Source: Palaemon carinicauda (Eukaryota; Arthropoda; Malacostraca; Decapoda; Palaemonidae). From it: a DNA stretch of 64,000 bases. Each line of letters begins with the position of its first letter. Position 1 is the stretch's first letter. A program made the position numbers and the translations under genes. The DNA lies in contig NC_090768.1 of the NCBI RefSeq assembly GCF_036898095.1, positions 43,721,991-43,785,990 of the forward strand, read 5' to 3'. The notes under the pieces are model-generated. The model saw only the letters and a program-made list of their open reading frames with translations. It had not been told where the DNA came from and did no database searches. Shown one piece after another: positions 55,702 through 64,000 of the stretch.

Positions 55702-58101
55702 ATGTCTGACCATTCTCAAGTCCCTAAGTACAGGCAGTGTAGCGCTAAGGACTGTTCTAGGCGTCTTCCGAAGGCCTCTATAGATCCTCACACTGTTTGT
55801 TCCAATTGTAGGGGTAAATCCTGTCAATTGGAAGATCGATGTGAGGAATGCGCTGGGCTTTCGGAATTCGATTTTAATGAATTCCTTAAGAATGCACGTA
55901 GGCTAGAGAAGGATAGGATCAGGAGGAGTTCTTCTCGCTCGTTTGATTTTTCCTCTCCCCATGCCCCTCAACCTATTCCTTCCCCTGTAGTGGTGACTCC
56001 CGACCCTGCTACTAGTGCTCAACCCTCGATGGCGGACATGATGCGTGCCATTCAGGCTCTTGGTGACAGAGTGGAGTCATTAGCTAATGACCGGAATCAA
56101 CTTTTGGCCAATGTCAAAGAGTTGAAAGAAAAAAGTGCAGTGGGAAGTGTAGTGAGTGCAAGTGCGGTGGAAAGTGTCAGTGTCAGTGTTACGCATGAGG
56201 GTGCATCTGTTCGTGCCAGTCGTCCTCCCAGTCCGGGACCTCTTGCAAGCTCCCAAGCCCAGGGGAGAAGCAATGTCGAAGGACCAAAGGGTTCGACAGG
56301 CCTTGATCAGCGTACGGATGTACCCTCAGTGGTTGCGGACGCATCTTGCAGAGATCGTCCCATCCACAAACAGACGAGTGAGCCCATTCATTCCTCGTCT
56401 GTGGAAGAAGTTTCTAGGAAGAAACGTTGGACCAAGGTCTCACGACCTCTCAAGCGCAAGGTCCCTTCCGAGCGAGTCCAACGGCCCAGGTGTAGCCACT
56501 GGGTCAGTTCGGACTCGCCGCAGTCTTCCGAAGACTGCACACCTCCCAAGAGGGGTAGAGTGGTTCCGCAGCAGGCAATCACTCCGTCTGTTGCCGCACC
56601 AACCACGGTAGACCCTAAGTGGTCTATGCTGCAGACTATGCAGTCTCAGCTTGCTTCCTTCATGCAGGAGTATCGTGCTGAGAAGGTTGACACTGCACCT
56701 GTTAACCTACAACCTGCCACGGTTGTGCGCTCAGCAGATACTGCGGCTGCCTGCTCCCACACTCCGCCTGTGAGAGCTCCACCACCGATGAGCAGTCGAC
56801 CCTGCCAGACGCCTGTTGACGTTAGCCGACATGCGGCACCCTCCGTTGACATGCGTGAGCTACCGCATCAGCAGTGGGAAGGTGCTGTCAAGCTGCCGTG
56901 TTTTGACGCAATGCGGCAGTCTCCGCAACCCACGGCAGTCCCTCCCACGCACCAGCACTCCGCTTTTGTTGTTGCCAGCTCTCAGACTGACCAGCAGCGG
57001 CATGATGTTGGATCCAGTGCAGCTACGCATGCACCCGTGCTGCCGGATTCAGCCGTTCAGCTGTCTGCTCCGCCTTTGCCACTTCCTCCTCAGCATTCGG
57101 ATGAAGGAGTATCTGATGACGACGAAGCTGCGCATTTGGACGATCCGCACTCCGACATAGAAGAACCCAAGTCTACGCCTCCCTCCTTAGACTTTAGGAA
57201 AGTCCTTGCCCTGTTTAGGGAGTTGTATCCGGACCAGTTTGTGTCTGCAACCCCGCGCTCACCTCCCTCTGAGTTCGCTTTAGGCATGCAGTCTGCAGCT
57301 CCTGCCTTTACGAAACTCGTACTCGCGCGCTCATCCAAGAGAGCTTTGAGAGTAATGGGAGAGTGGTTGCAGTCCAAGAAGCAACTGGGGAAGACTGCCT
57401 TCATCTTTCCACCTACCAAGCTTGCTTCCAAATCTAGCGTCTGGTATGCCACGGGAGAGGAACCCGGCTTGGGAGTTCCTGCCTCTGCCCAGGGCGACTT
57501 CTCAAGTCTGGTTGACTCTCCCCGCAGGCTGGCTATGAGACGTTCCAAGATTTGCTGGACCTTTTCGGACATGGACCATCTGTTGAAGGGAGTTTTTCGT
57601 GCTTTTGAGATCTTCAACTTCCTGGACTGGTGTTTGGGAGCTTTAAGCAGAAAGACCTCCCCTTCGGATAAGGACTCTGCCATGCTTATCATGTCAAGCA
57701 TGGACAAAGCCATTCGGGATGGGTCTGGCGAGCTTGCGGCTTCGTACGTGTCCGGAGTGCTTAAGAAGCGAGATCACCTTTGCTCCTTCTTGTCTGCGGG
57801 GATCACACCATGCCAGAAGTCGGAGTTGATGTTTGCTCCGCTTTCCAAGTGTCTCTTTCCGGAAGAGCTGATCAAGGGGATTGCTGCCTCGTTGATCCAG
57901 AAGGATACCCATGACCTGGTGGCGTCTTCCGCACGTAAAGTCACAGCTTTACCTTCCGTGCCTAGACCTAGGATGGACACACCAGCGTCTAGGTTCATCC
58001 CGCCCTTTCGCAGCAGAACCTCCAGCAGAGGAGGTACCCGTGCCGACAGTCAACGTGGCAAAAAGAAGAAGGGTTCCAAGTCCTCAAAAGGTAGAGTCTG
58101 A
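55702..58101 (+). CDS. Gag-like ORF1 of DIRS E
   Basis: A 799-residue protein from ATG 55702. The N-terminal Cys/His motif is C13, C18, H30, C33, C36, C41, C47 and C50, identical in spacing to C. It is followed by RRLEKDRIRRSSSRS, a Ser/Pro/Gln-rich centre with SRPPSPGPLASSQAQGRSN, and the conserved C-terminal domain (PPSEFALGMQ, SSVWYATGEE, AQGDFSSLVDSPRRL, KRDHLCSFLSAGI). It ends in a lysine-rich tail (RGKKKKGSKSSKGRV). The likely role is RNA binding and particle formation. It ends GTC TGA C, as in C. The centre aligns poorly between C and E while both ends align well. Confidence 0.87.
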   Translation: MSDHSQVPKYRQCSAKDCSRRLPKASIDPHTVCSNCRGKSCQLEDRCEECAGLSEFDFNEFLKNARRLEKDRIRRSSSRSFDFSSPHAPQPIPSPVVVTPDPATSAQPSMADMMRAIQALGDRVESLANDRNQLLANVKELKEKSAVGSVVSASAVESVSVSVTHEGASVRASRPPSPGPLASSQAQGRSNVEGPKGSTGLDQRTDVPSVVADASCRDRPIHKQTSEPIHSSSVEEVSRKKRWTKVSRPLKRKVPSERVQRPRCSHWVSSDSPQSSEDCTPPKRGRVVPQQAITPSVAAPTTVDPKWSMLQTMQSQLASFMQEYRAEKVDTAPVNLQPATVVRSADTAAACSHTPPVRAPPPMSSRPCQTPVDVSRHAAPSVDMRELPHQQWEGAVKLPCFDAMRQSPQPTAVPPTHQHSAFVVASSQTDQQRHDVGSSAATHAPVLPDSAVQLSAPPLPLPPQHSDEGVSDDDEAAHLDDPHSDIEEPKSTPPSLDFRKVLALFRELYPDQFVSATPRSPPSEFALGMQSAAPAFTKLVLARSSKRALRVMGEWLQSKKQLGKTAFIFPPTKLASKSSVWYATGEEPGLGVPASAQGDFSSLVDSPRRLAMRRSKICWTFSDMDHLLKGVFRAFEIFNFLDWCLGALSRKTSPSDKDSAMLIMSSMDKAIRDGSGELAASYVSGVLKKRDHLCSFLSAGITPCQKSELMFAPLSKCLFPEELIKGIAASLIQKDTHDLVASSARKVTALPSVPRPRMDTPASRFIPPFRSRTSSRGGTRADSQRGKKKKGSKSSKGRV

Positions 58102-60160
58102 CTGCCTACCTCTCCAGACAGCAGTGGGAGCCAGGCTCAAGAACTACTGGCAGGCTTGGGAGAACAGAGGTGCAGACGCTCAGTCTGTGAAGTTGCTAAG
58201 AGAGGGGTACAGGATTCCGTTCTTGCGCAATCCCCCTCTAGCAAATACTCCCATCAACCTCTCTCCCAACTACAAGGAGGAGGACAAGAGGCTAGCTTTA
58301 CAGCAAGAGGTGTCTCTCTTGCTACAAAAGGGAGCGGTAGTCATAGTCCGGGACCATCAATCCCCGGGCTTCTACAACCGTCTCTTCCTGGTAGCGAAGA
58401 AGACAGGAGGGTGGAGACCGGTGCTGGACGTCAGTGCTCTCAATGCTTTTGTCACCAAGCAGACGTTCACCATGGAGACGACGAAGTCGGTGCTAGCATC
58501 GGTCAGGAAGGAAGACTGGATGGTCTCGTTGGACCTAAAAGACGCGTACTTTCACGTCCCCGTCCATCCAGACTCCCAACCTTTCCTAAGGTTCGTCTTT
58601 GGAAAGGTCGTTTACCAGTTCCAAGCCCTGTGCTTTGGCCTAAGCACGGCACCTCTTGTGTTTACCAAACTGATGAGGAATATTGCCAAATTCCTGCATT
58701 TGGCAGACATCAGAGCCTCCCTCTATTTGGACGACTGGCTTTTAAGAGCTCCGTCAAGTCGTCGCTGTCTGGAGAATCTCAAATGGACTATGGATCTGAC
58801 CAAGGAATTGGGTCTCCTGGTCAATATAGAGAAGTCCCAACTCGTCCCATCCCAAACTATTGTCTATCTAGGTATGGAGATTCAGAGTCGAGCTTTTCGG
58901 GCTTTTCCGTCGGCCCCCAGAATCAGTCAAGCCCAAGAATGCATCCAGAGCATGCTGAGAAGGAACCGATGTTCAGTCAGGCAGTGGATGAGTCTAACAG
59001 GGACGCTTTCATCGCTGGCCCAGTTCATCGCGTTAGGGAGACTCCACCTCCGCCCCCTTCAGTATCATCTAGCTGCTCACTGGAGAAAGGACATGACGCT
59101 AGAAGCGGTCTCAGTTCCTATATCCGAAGAGATGAAGTCTGCGCTGACGTGGTGGAAGAACAGCATTCTTCTCAAGGAAGGTCTTCCGTTAGCTGTTCAG
59201 ACCCCCGACCACCTTCTCTTCTCGGACGCATCGGACACGGGCTGGGGTGCGACACTGGACGGACGGGAATGCTCGGGCACATGGAATCCGGATCAAAGAA
59301 CACTTCACATCAACTGCAAGGAGCTATTGGCAGTTCATCTGGCCTTGAGAAACTTCAAGTCCCTCCTTCTAGGCAAGGTGGTGGAGGTGAACTCCGACAA
59401 CACTACAGCCTTGGCGTACATCTCCAAGCAAGGAGGGACTCATTCGAGGAAGTTGTTCGAGATCGCAAGGGACCTCCTCACCTGGTCAAGAGATCGAAAG
59501 ATATCGCTGGTAACGAGGTTCATTCAAGGCGACATGAATGTCATGGCAGACCGCTTCAGCCGGAAGGGTCAGGTCATCCCCACAGAGTGGACCCTTCACA
59601 AGAATGTTTGCAGCAGACTATGGGCCCTGTGGGGTCAGCCCACCATAGATCTGTTCGCTACCTCGATGACCAAGAGGCTCCCAAATTATTGCTCACCGAT
59701 TCCGGACCCAGCAGCAGTTCACGTAGATGCCTTTCTTCTGGATTGGTCCCATCTAGACCTGTATGCGTTCCCTCCGTTCAAGATTGTCAACAAGGTACTG
59801 CAGAAGTTCGCCTCTCACGAAGGGACACGGTTGACGTTGGTTGCTCCCCTCTGGCCCGCGAGAGAATGGTTCACCGAGGTACTGCAATGGCTAGTGGACG
59901 TTCCCAGGACTCTTCCTCTAAGAGTGGACCTTCTGCGTCAGCCGCACGTAAAGAAGGTACACCCAAACCTCCACGCTCTTCGTCTGACTGCCTTCAGACT
60001 ATCGAAAGACTCTCAAGAGCTAGAGGCTTTTCGAAGGAGGCAGCCAGAGCGATTGCCAGAGCAAGGAGGACATCCACTCTCAAGGTCTACCAGTCAAAAT
60101 GGGAAGTCTTCCGAAGCTGGTGCAAGGCGAATTCAGTTTCCTCAACCAGTACCTCTGTAA
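57911..60160 (+). CDS. RT/RNase H/methyltransferase-like ORF of DIRS E
   Basis: 749 residues counted from an ATG at 57911, overlapping gag by 191 bases in the +1 frame. Similarity to C starts only at SDCLPLQTAVGARL (residue 63), just at the gag stop, so either this ATG or a +1 frameshift could be used. RT motifs: SLDLKDAYFHVPVHP with D208, FGLSTAPLVF, and LYLDDWLLR with D274-D275. RNase H residues: D439 (FSDASDTGWG), E471 (CKELLAVH), D496 (VNSDNTT), D547 (NVMADRFS). The methyltransferase-like block follows: DLFATSMTKRLP and YAFPPFKIVNKVL (FPPF at 620-623). The C-terminal 90 residues overlap the recombinase gene. Confidence 0.93.
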   Translation: MTWWRLPHVKSQLYLPCLDLGWTHQRLGSSRPFAAEPPAEEVPVPTVNVAKRRRVPSPQKVESDCLPLQTAVGARLKNYWQAWENRGADAQSVKLLREGYRIPFLRNPPLANTPINLSPNYKEEDKRLALQQEVSLLLQKGAVVIVRDHQSPGFYNRLFLVAKKTGGWRPVLDVSALNAFVTKQTFTMETTKSVLASVRKEDWMVSLDLKDAYFHVPVHPDSQPFLRFVFGKVVYQFQALCFGLSTAPLVFTKLMRNIAKFLHLADIRASLYLDDWLLRAPSSRRCLENLKWTMDLTKELGLLVNIEKSQLVPSQTIVYLGMEIQSRAFRAFPSAPRISQAQECIQSMLRRNRCSVRQWMSLTGTLSSLAQFIALGRLHLRPLQYHLAAHWRKDMTLEAVSVPISEEMKSALTWWKNSILLKEGLPLAVQTPDHLLFSDASDTGWGATLDGRECSGTWNPDQRTLHINCKELLAVHLALRNFKSLLLGKVVEVNSDNTTALAYISKQGGTHSRKLFEIARDLLTWSRDRKISLVTRFIQGDMNVMADRFSRKGQVIPTEWTLHKNVCSRLWALWGQPTIDLFATSMTKRLPNYCSPIPDPAAVHVDAFLLDWSHLDLYAFPPFKIVNKVLQKFASHEGTRLTLVAPLWPAREWFTEVLQWLVDVPRTLPLRVDLLRQPHVKKVHPNLHALRLTAFRLSKDSQELEAFRRRQPERLPEQGGHPLSRSTSQNGKSSEAGARRIQFPQPVPL
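58095..58105 (+). other. Candidate +1 frameshift site at the gag stop of DIRS E
   Basis: AGA GTC TGA CTG: the same GTC TGA C as in C, at the same point relative to RT similarity. A +1 shift gives a gag-RT fusion. The conserved RT residues Ser-Asp-Cys also constrain these bases, so conservation alone does not prove a shift. Confidence 0.4.
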
Positions 60161-61059
60161 CGCAGATAGCTGACTTCCTTTTACATCTGAGGAATGTAAG
60201 ATCCCTATCAGCTCCTACGATCAAAGGTTACAGAAGCATGTTGGCAGCAGTCTTCCGACACAGAGGCTTAGATCTTTCCACCAACAAAGATCTACAGGAC
60301 CTCCTTAAGTCTTTTGAGACCTCAAAGGAGCGTCGGTTAGCCACACCAGGTTGGAACCTAGACGTGGTTTTAAGGTTCCTGATGTCAGCAAGGTTCAAAC
60401 CGCTTCAATCAGCCTCTTTTAAAGATCTCACCCTGAAGACACTTTTCCTCGTTTGCTTAGCAACAGCTAAAAGAGTCAGTGAGATTCACGCCTTCAGCAG
60501 GAACATAGGTTTTACATCTGAAACGGCTACATGTTCCTTACAGCTTGGTTTTTTAGCTAAAAACGAGCTTCCTTCTCGTCCTTGGCCCAAGTCGTTCGAG
60601 ATCCCAAGCCTGTCCAACTTGGTTGGAAACGAACAAGAGAGAGTACTATGCCCAGTAAGAGCTCTTAAGTACTATTTAAGACGTACAAAGCCATTACGAG
60701 GACAATCAGAAGCTTTATGGTGTTCTATTAAGAAACCTGCTTTACCGATGTCTAAGAACGCAGTTTCTTATTACATCAGGCTTTTGATTAGAGAGGCCCA
60801 TTCTCATCTGAAGGAGGAAGACCTTGCTTTGCTGAAGGTAAGGACACATGAAGTTAGAGCTGTCGCTACTTCAGTGGCCTTCAAACAGAACCGTTCTCTG
60901 CAGAGTGTAATGGATGCAACCTATTGGAGAAGCAAGTCAGTGTTCGCATCATTTTACCTTAAAGATGTCCAGTCTCTTTACGAGAACTGCTACACCCTGG
61001 GACCATTCGTAGCAGCGAGTGCAGTAGTAGGTGAGGGCTCAACCACTACATTCCCATAA
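59887..61059 (+). CDS. Tyrosine recombinase of DIRS E
   Basis: 390 residues from ATG 59887 (MASGRSQDSSSKSGPSASAA), -1 to the RT frame. N-terminal domain: CLQTIERLSRARGFSKEAAR and STLKVYQSKWEVFRSWC. Catalytic residues: R196 (TAKRVSEIHA), H321 and R324 (THEVRAVATS), W347 (TYWRSKS), Y357 (SFYLKDV). It should resolve or insert the circular DNA product by strand exchange. The frame is also open upstream for 595 codons to the gag stop. The ATG is chosen because aligned ATGs exist in B, C and D. Confidence 0.93.
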   Translation: MASGRSQDSSSKSGPSASAARKEGTPKPPRSSSDCLQTIERLSRARGFSKEAARAIARARRTSTLKVYQSKWEVFRSWCKANSVSSTSTSVTQIADFLLHLRNVRSLSAPTIKGYRSMLAAVFRHRGLDLSTNKDLQDLLKSFETSKERRLATPGWNLDVVLRFLMSARFKPLQSASFKDLTLKTLFLVCLATAKRVSEIHAFSRNIGFTSETATCSLQLGFLAKNELPSRPWPKSFEIPSLSNLVGNEQERVLCPVRALKYYLRRTKPLRGQSEALWCSIKKPALPMSKNAVSYYIRLLIREAHSHLKEEDLALLKVRTHEVRAVATSVAFKQNRSLQSVMDATYWRSKSVFASFYLKDVQSLYENCYTLGPFVAASAVVGEGSTTTFP

Positions 61060-61438
61060 TCCCATAACCTTTTTTAATCTTTCTCTTGAAATGCTTTTTA
61101 TTGTTGTTTTTGGGTTGTACGGAAGGCTAAGAAGCCTTTCGCATCCTGGTTGATTTGGCGGGTGGTCAAATTCTTTCTTGAGAAGCGCCTAGATTAGAGG
61201 TTGTGATGAGGTCCTTTAGTATGGGTTGCAGCCCTTCATACTTCAGCACCTAGGAGTCTCTCAGCATCCTAAGAGGATCGCTAGGCTCAGTAAGGAAGAC
61301 GTACTTAAAAAGGCAGAGTAATGGTTCAAGTCGACTTCCTTACCAGGTACTTATTTATTTTATGTTTGTTATTTTGAATAACTGCTAAAATGAAATACGG
61401 GATACTTAGCTTCTAATGTTAACATGTATGCTGGTCTC

Positions 61439-61796
61439 CACCCACCCCCCTGGGTGTGAATCAGCTACATGATCATCGGGTAAGATTAATATTGAAAAAT
61501 GTTATTTTCCTTAGTAAAATAAATTTTTGAATATACTTACCCGATGATCATGAATTTAAGGACCCTCCCTTCCTCCCCATAGAGACCCAGTGGACCGAGG
61601 AGAAAATTGGTTCTTGTTGACAAGAAGTACCTGAGTACCTACTCGACAGATGGCGCTGTTGTTGTACACCCCCACCTGTATAGCGATCGCTGGCGTATCC
61701 CGACCTTAGGTTTTTTCTGTCGGGCAACAGAGTTGATAGCTACATGATCATCGGGTAAGTATATTCAAAAATTTATTTTACTAAGGAAAATAACAT
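61439..61796 (+). repeat. 3' hairpin, internal complementary region and right terminal repeat of DIRS E
   Basis: The hairpin CCACCCA...TGGGTGTG at 61439-61459 comes first. The internal complementary region is at 61462-61553 and the inverted repeat at 61593-61796. The terminal box is at 61753-61780 and its complement at 61515-61542. Confidence 0.88.
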
Positions 61797-62770
61797 AACT
61801 TCAGTAAACAAGAGGAAGATAAATGAAATAAAACTGTTCAGTTTAAACCCATGCATTTGAAGAAGTTACTGTATGAGGTTCCTTATACTGCTTCCGTTAA
61901 TCAAAGAGCATGAAAGGATGTGCCAGGAAATACTTCAACTCTGATATTGTTACTGGTTTTATGAGCACATACTGTAATCCCATTCATGTCTACTATAGTA
62001 GAGTTTAGCATAATGTCAAAGAGTGATCCAAAAGAGCATATCCATAAGTGTAATAAATGAATTTTTAATGTTTCTAAATTTTTAACATCTTGTGCACATA
62101 GTAGATGCTTTCAATGTAAATTTTAACATTCTTGTCTATTATTGTCATTGTCAGCTGTGTTTTATGAATTATTTGTATATAAATTAAGAATATTTCAGCA
62201 CTAAATGACTTAATTAAAAAAAGGCAGTGAGTCAAAAGATACTGAAATATTCAGTAAGTTTATTGTGAAACTAAATTTTTATCCAGATATCAAAAATATT
62301 TATAGTTAACATTATTCTATCCATTGACTCACTACTACAACTTATTCTTTTTTGTTCTACCTGTCTGCTATGTTGTTTCACTGGCTCTTTAGAAGGTAAT
62401 GTTTCTCTTGATTTAGAGCATGCAACTTTGTGTAAACAAAGTAATAGTTTATATTAAATTTACAGGGGATGTGGTATGGATAGCTCTTTTTAAAGATACT
62501 TGTTTTTTCAATGTTTACTAAGTGCATGTGTACACTGGATGGGGTATTGTTTTAAATGTGTGTGAGGACCTTGCTTCCTTGTCCCTATATTTTACCGTTT
62601 GATTCTTTTTATCTATTAGTATGGTAACATCCCTATTCCAAAACAGTGATGGGTACTCCAACACGACAAAGTAAATACAACATTATAATTGCATTTCATT
62701 GATAATATTCTATTCTTTTAGCAGACTTGCACATATTTAAAGGACATTCATGTTTGTGTAAGCTCTGGCT
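61797..62770 (+). other. Intron or flanking sequence, no gene recognised
   Basis: AT-rich DNA after DIRS E, with no repeat or exon recognised. The short candidates near 62395 and 62625, each preceded by an acceptor-like ttag, do not give a Rab tail. Confidence 0.4.
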
Positions 62771-63163
62771 TTTGTGAGTACTGTATATTATTTATTTTTT
62801 GTCTAATGTTTGGAACTCTTGGTTTTGCGAGTATATTGTTATTTATTTTTGTGTCTTACGTTTGAATCTCTTGAGTTTGTGAGTATATTATATATTTTTT
62901 GTCTAACGTTTGAAGTTCTGGGTTTTGTATACTATTTATTTTTTGTCTTATGTTTGAAGCTCTGCGAGTATATTATTATTTATTTTTGTGTCTAACATTT
63001 GAAACTCTGGGTTTTGTGAGTATATTGTTATTTATTTTTTGTCTAATGTTTGAAGCTCTGGGTTTTGTGAGTATATTATTATTTATTTTTGTGTCTAACA
63101 TTTGAAACTCTGGGTTTTGTGAATATATTGTTATTTATTGTTGTGTCTAACGTTTGATGACAA
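62771..63163 (+). repeat. Minisatellite with a unit of about 52 bases
   Basis: About eight imperfect tandem units that share tttgtgagtatattgttatt and gtctaacgtttgaa; starts fall near 62771, 62823, 62876, 62924, 63013, 63064 and 63116. One or two units are shortened. Confidence 0.85.
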
Positions 63164-64000
63164 AGGGAATTAAAAACACTCGACTCTCAAAAGTTCTTGT
63201 CATGTTTCTTACTTCTAATTTTTTGATACACCATGGTACAATAAACTAGAATTATTCAGCTTCAAAAATAAAACCATAACCAGTATTATACCATGATAGA
63301 AAATCAATAAAAAAGATAAATATTACTATTGCTATAAAGAGATCTGCAATTTATCACAGTCAAAGTTTAAAAAACACTGAATCTCATCAACATAATAGAG
63401 GGGATTTAGTGAATTATAGGAGCAGAGGAAATTATGATTAAGTAATGGAATAGAATAGGCAAGACACAACATTTTCTTAATCACATCAAAGAAAGGCAAG
63501 GCTAATGTTAGATACTGTAGCCCTATGTAATAAAGAGAAAAATATTACGGAAATAAGAAAAATGCATGGATAATACAGTATTGAATTTGATGAATATTAA
63601 GGCAATGGAAAAGATTGTAAATGCTTGCAGACCTAGATTTACAAACAAGTAATGAGTTGAAACCCTTTTAGAGTATTGGGTCTTTCTTTTCATGTTCAAG
63701 TGCAAGTATCCTTGTCACCTTTTAGAAAAGGGAAAAGAATGTAGGGGTAAAGTAAAAGCAGGAACACTGATGGACTACAGTTTACCTGTATGAGCAGTGC
63801 TTGTAAATATTTGGTCCTGCTCTTCTAAAACATTAACTACTTTTGGTACCCAAAAGGAGTATAAAGGAGAAATGTCACGAGTCATAGGGGTTAATGAAAC
63901 AGGTTATTGTAACGGCTCTTACCCAAAAGTTATTGCTGTTCCTCAAATGAAGTTGAGAAATGTTTCTCCATTATTAGTGAAAAAAGTTCTTCCTGACCAA
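63164..64000 (+). other. Distal sequence, no gene recognised
   Basis: AT-rich DNA to the window edge, without recognisable coding sequence or repeats. Confidence 0.4.

Larger units (their letters stand above)
55316..61796 (+). mobile_element. DIRS-type retrotransposon E, apparently intact
   Basis: A 6.5-kb element downstream of Rab8 exon 4. Gag-like, RT/RNase H and recombinase frames are all open, with near-perfect inverted terminal repeats and an internal complementary region. It is the complete relative of the deleted copies B and D. With C it is the best candidate for a mobile, autonomous DIRS in the window and could supply proteins in trans to B and D (inference). Confidence 0.93.

Noticed and set aside
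62625..62651. A possible Rab8 tail exon after ctattag
   Set aside because: It gives a short run and a stop without a Rab C-terminal cysteine motif.
62771..63163. A CRISPR-like array
   Set aside because: Units are contiguous and imperfect with no unique spacers; it is a minisatellite in a eukaryotic genome.

Overview
This is a eukaryotic, AT-rich, repeat-laden window that reads as crustacean DNA, most likely decapod. That is an inference from the kind of repeats present (AAT-tailed Jockey-type LINE, RTE-type LINE, DIRS retrotransposons, long GA/CT microsatellites, tRNA-derived SINE). One host gene is visible: a Rab8-type small GTPase on the + strand, with four coding exons at 3666-3789, 14052-14232, 23448-23532 and 52899-53039. 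Their splice phases join perfectly into 177 residues. The C-terminal tail exon was not found. No bacterial-style operon, tRNA, rRNA or CRISPR array was seen.

Almost everything else is mobile DNA inside the Rab8 introns. Five DIRS-type tyrosine-recombinase retrotransposons all lie in the sense orientation: A (7249-13695, intron 1, decayed), B (16454-23196, intron 2, internally deleted), C (23761-30581, intron 3, open reading frames intact), D (42119-49435, intron 3, internally deleted) and E (55316-61796, downstream of exon 4, open reading frames intact). Each has inverted terminal repeats and, before the right terminus, an internal complementary region that reproduces the joined ends. Genes run gag-like ORF, RT/RNase H/methyltransferase-like ORF, tyrosine recombinase. 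In C and E the gag and recombinase share a frame and the RT is +1 to it. B and D are sister non-autonomous elements: both lost the RT core but kept RNase H and recombinase sequence.

Intron 3 also holds a nested stack. A Tigger/pogo-type DNA transposon has TA-flanked ends at 31413 and 51425. Inside it are a Jockey-type LINE (31522-38225), an antisense 5'-truncated RTE-type LINE (41657 down to about 38404), and DIRS D, which cuts the Tigger transposase gene cleanly in two. The Jockey LINE is itself split by a 3-kb TIR element carrying a large GA/CT hairpin. The RTE is split by two short LINE-derived repeats.

The main points for a second look are the two apparently intact DIRS elements, a candidate +1 frameshift at the gag stop (GUC UGA C in both), 595 stop-free recombinase-frame codons overlapping the RT in both, a Cys/His motif at the gag N-terminus, a 28-base terminal box identical between divergent DIRS families, and the target-duplication-free insertion of D.
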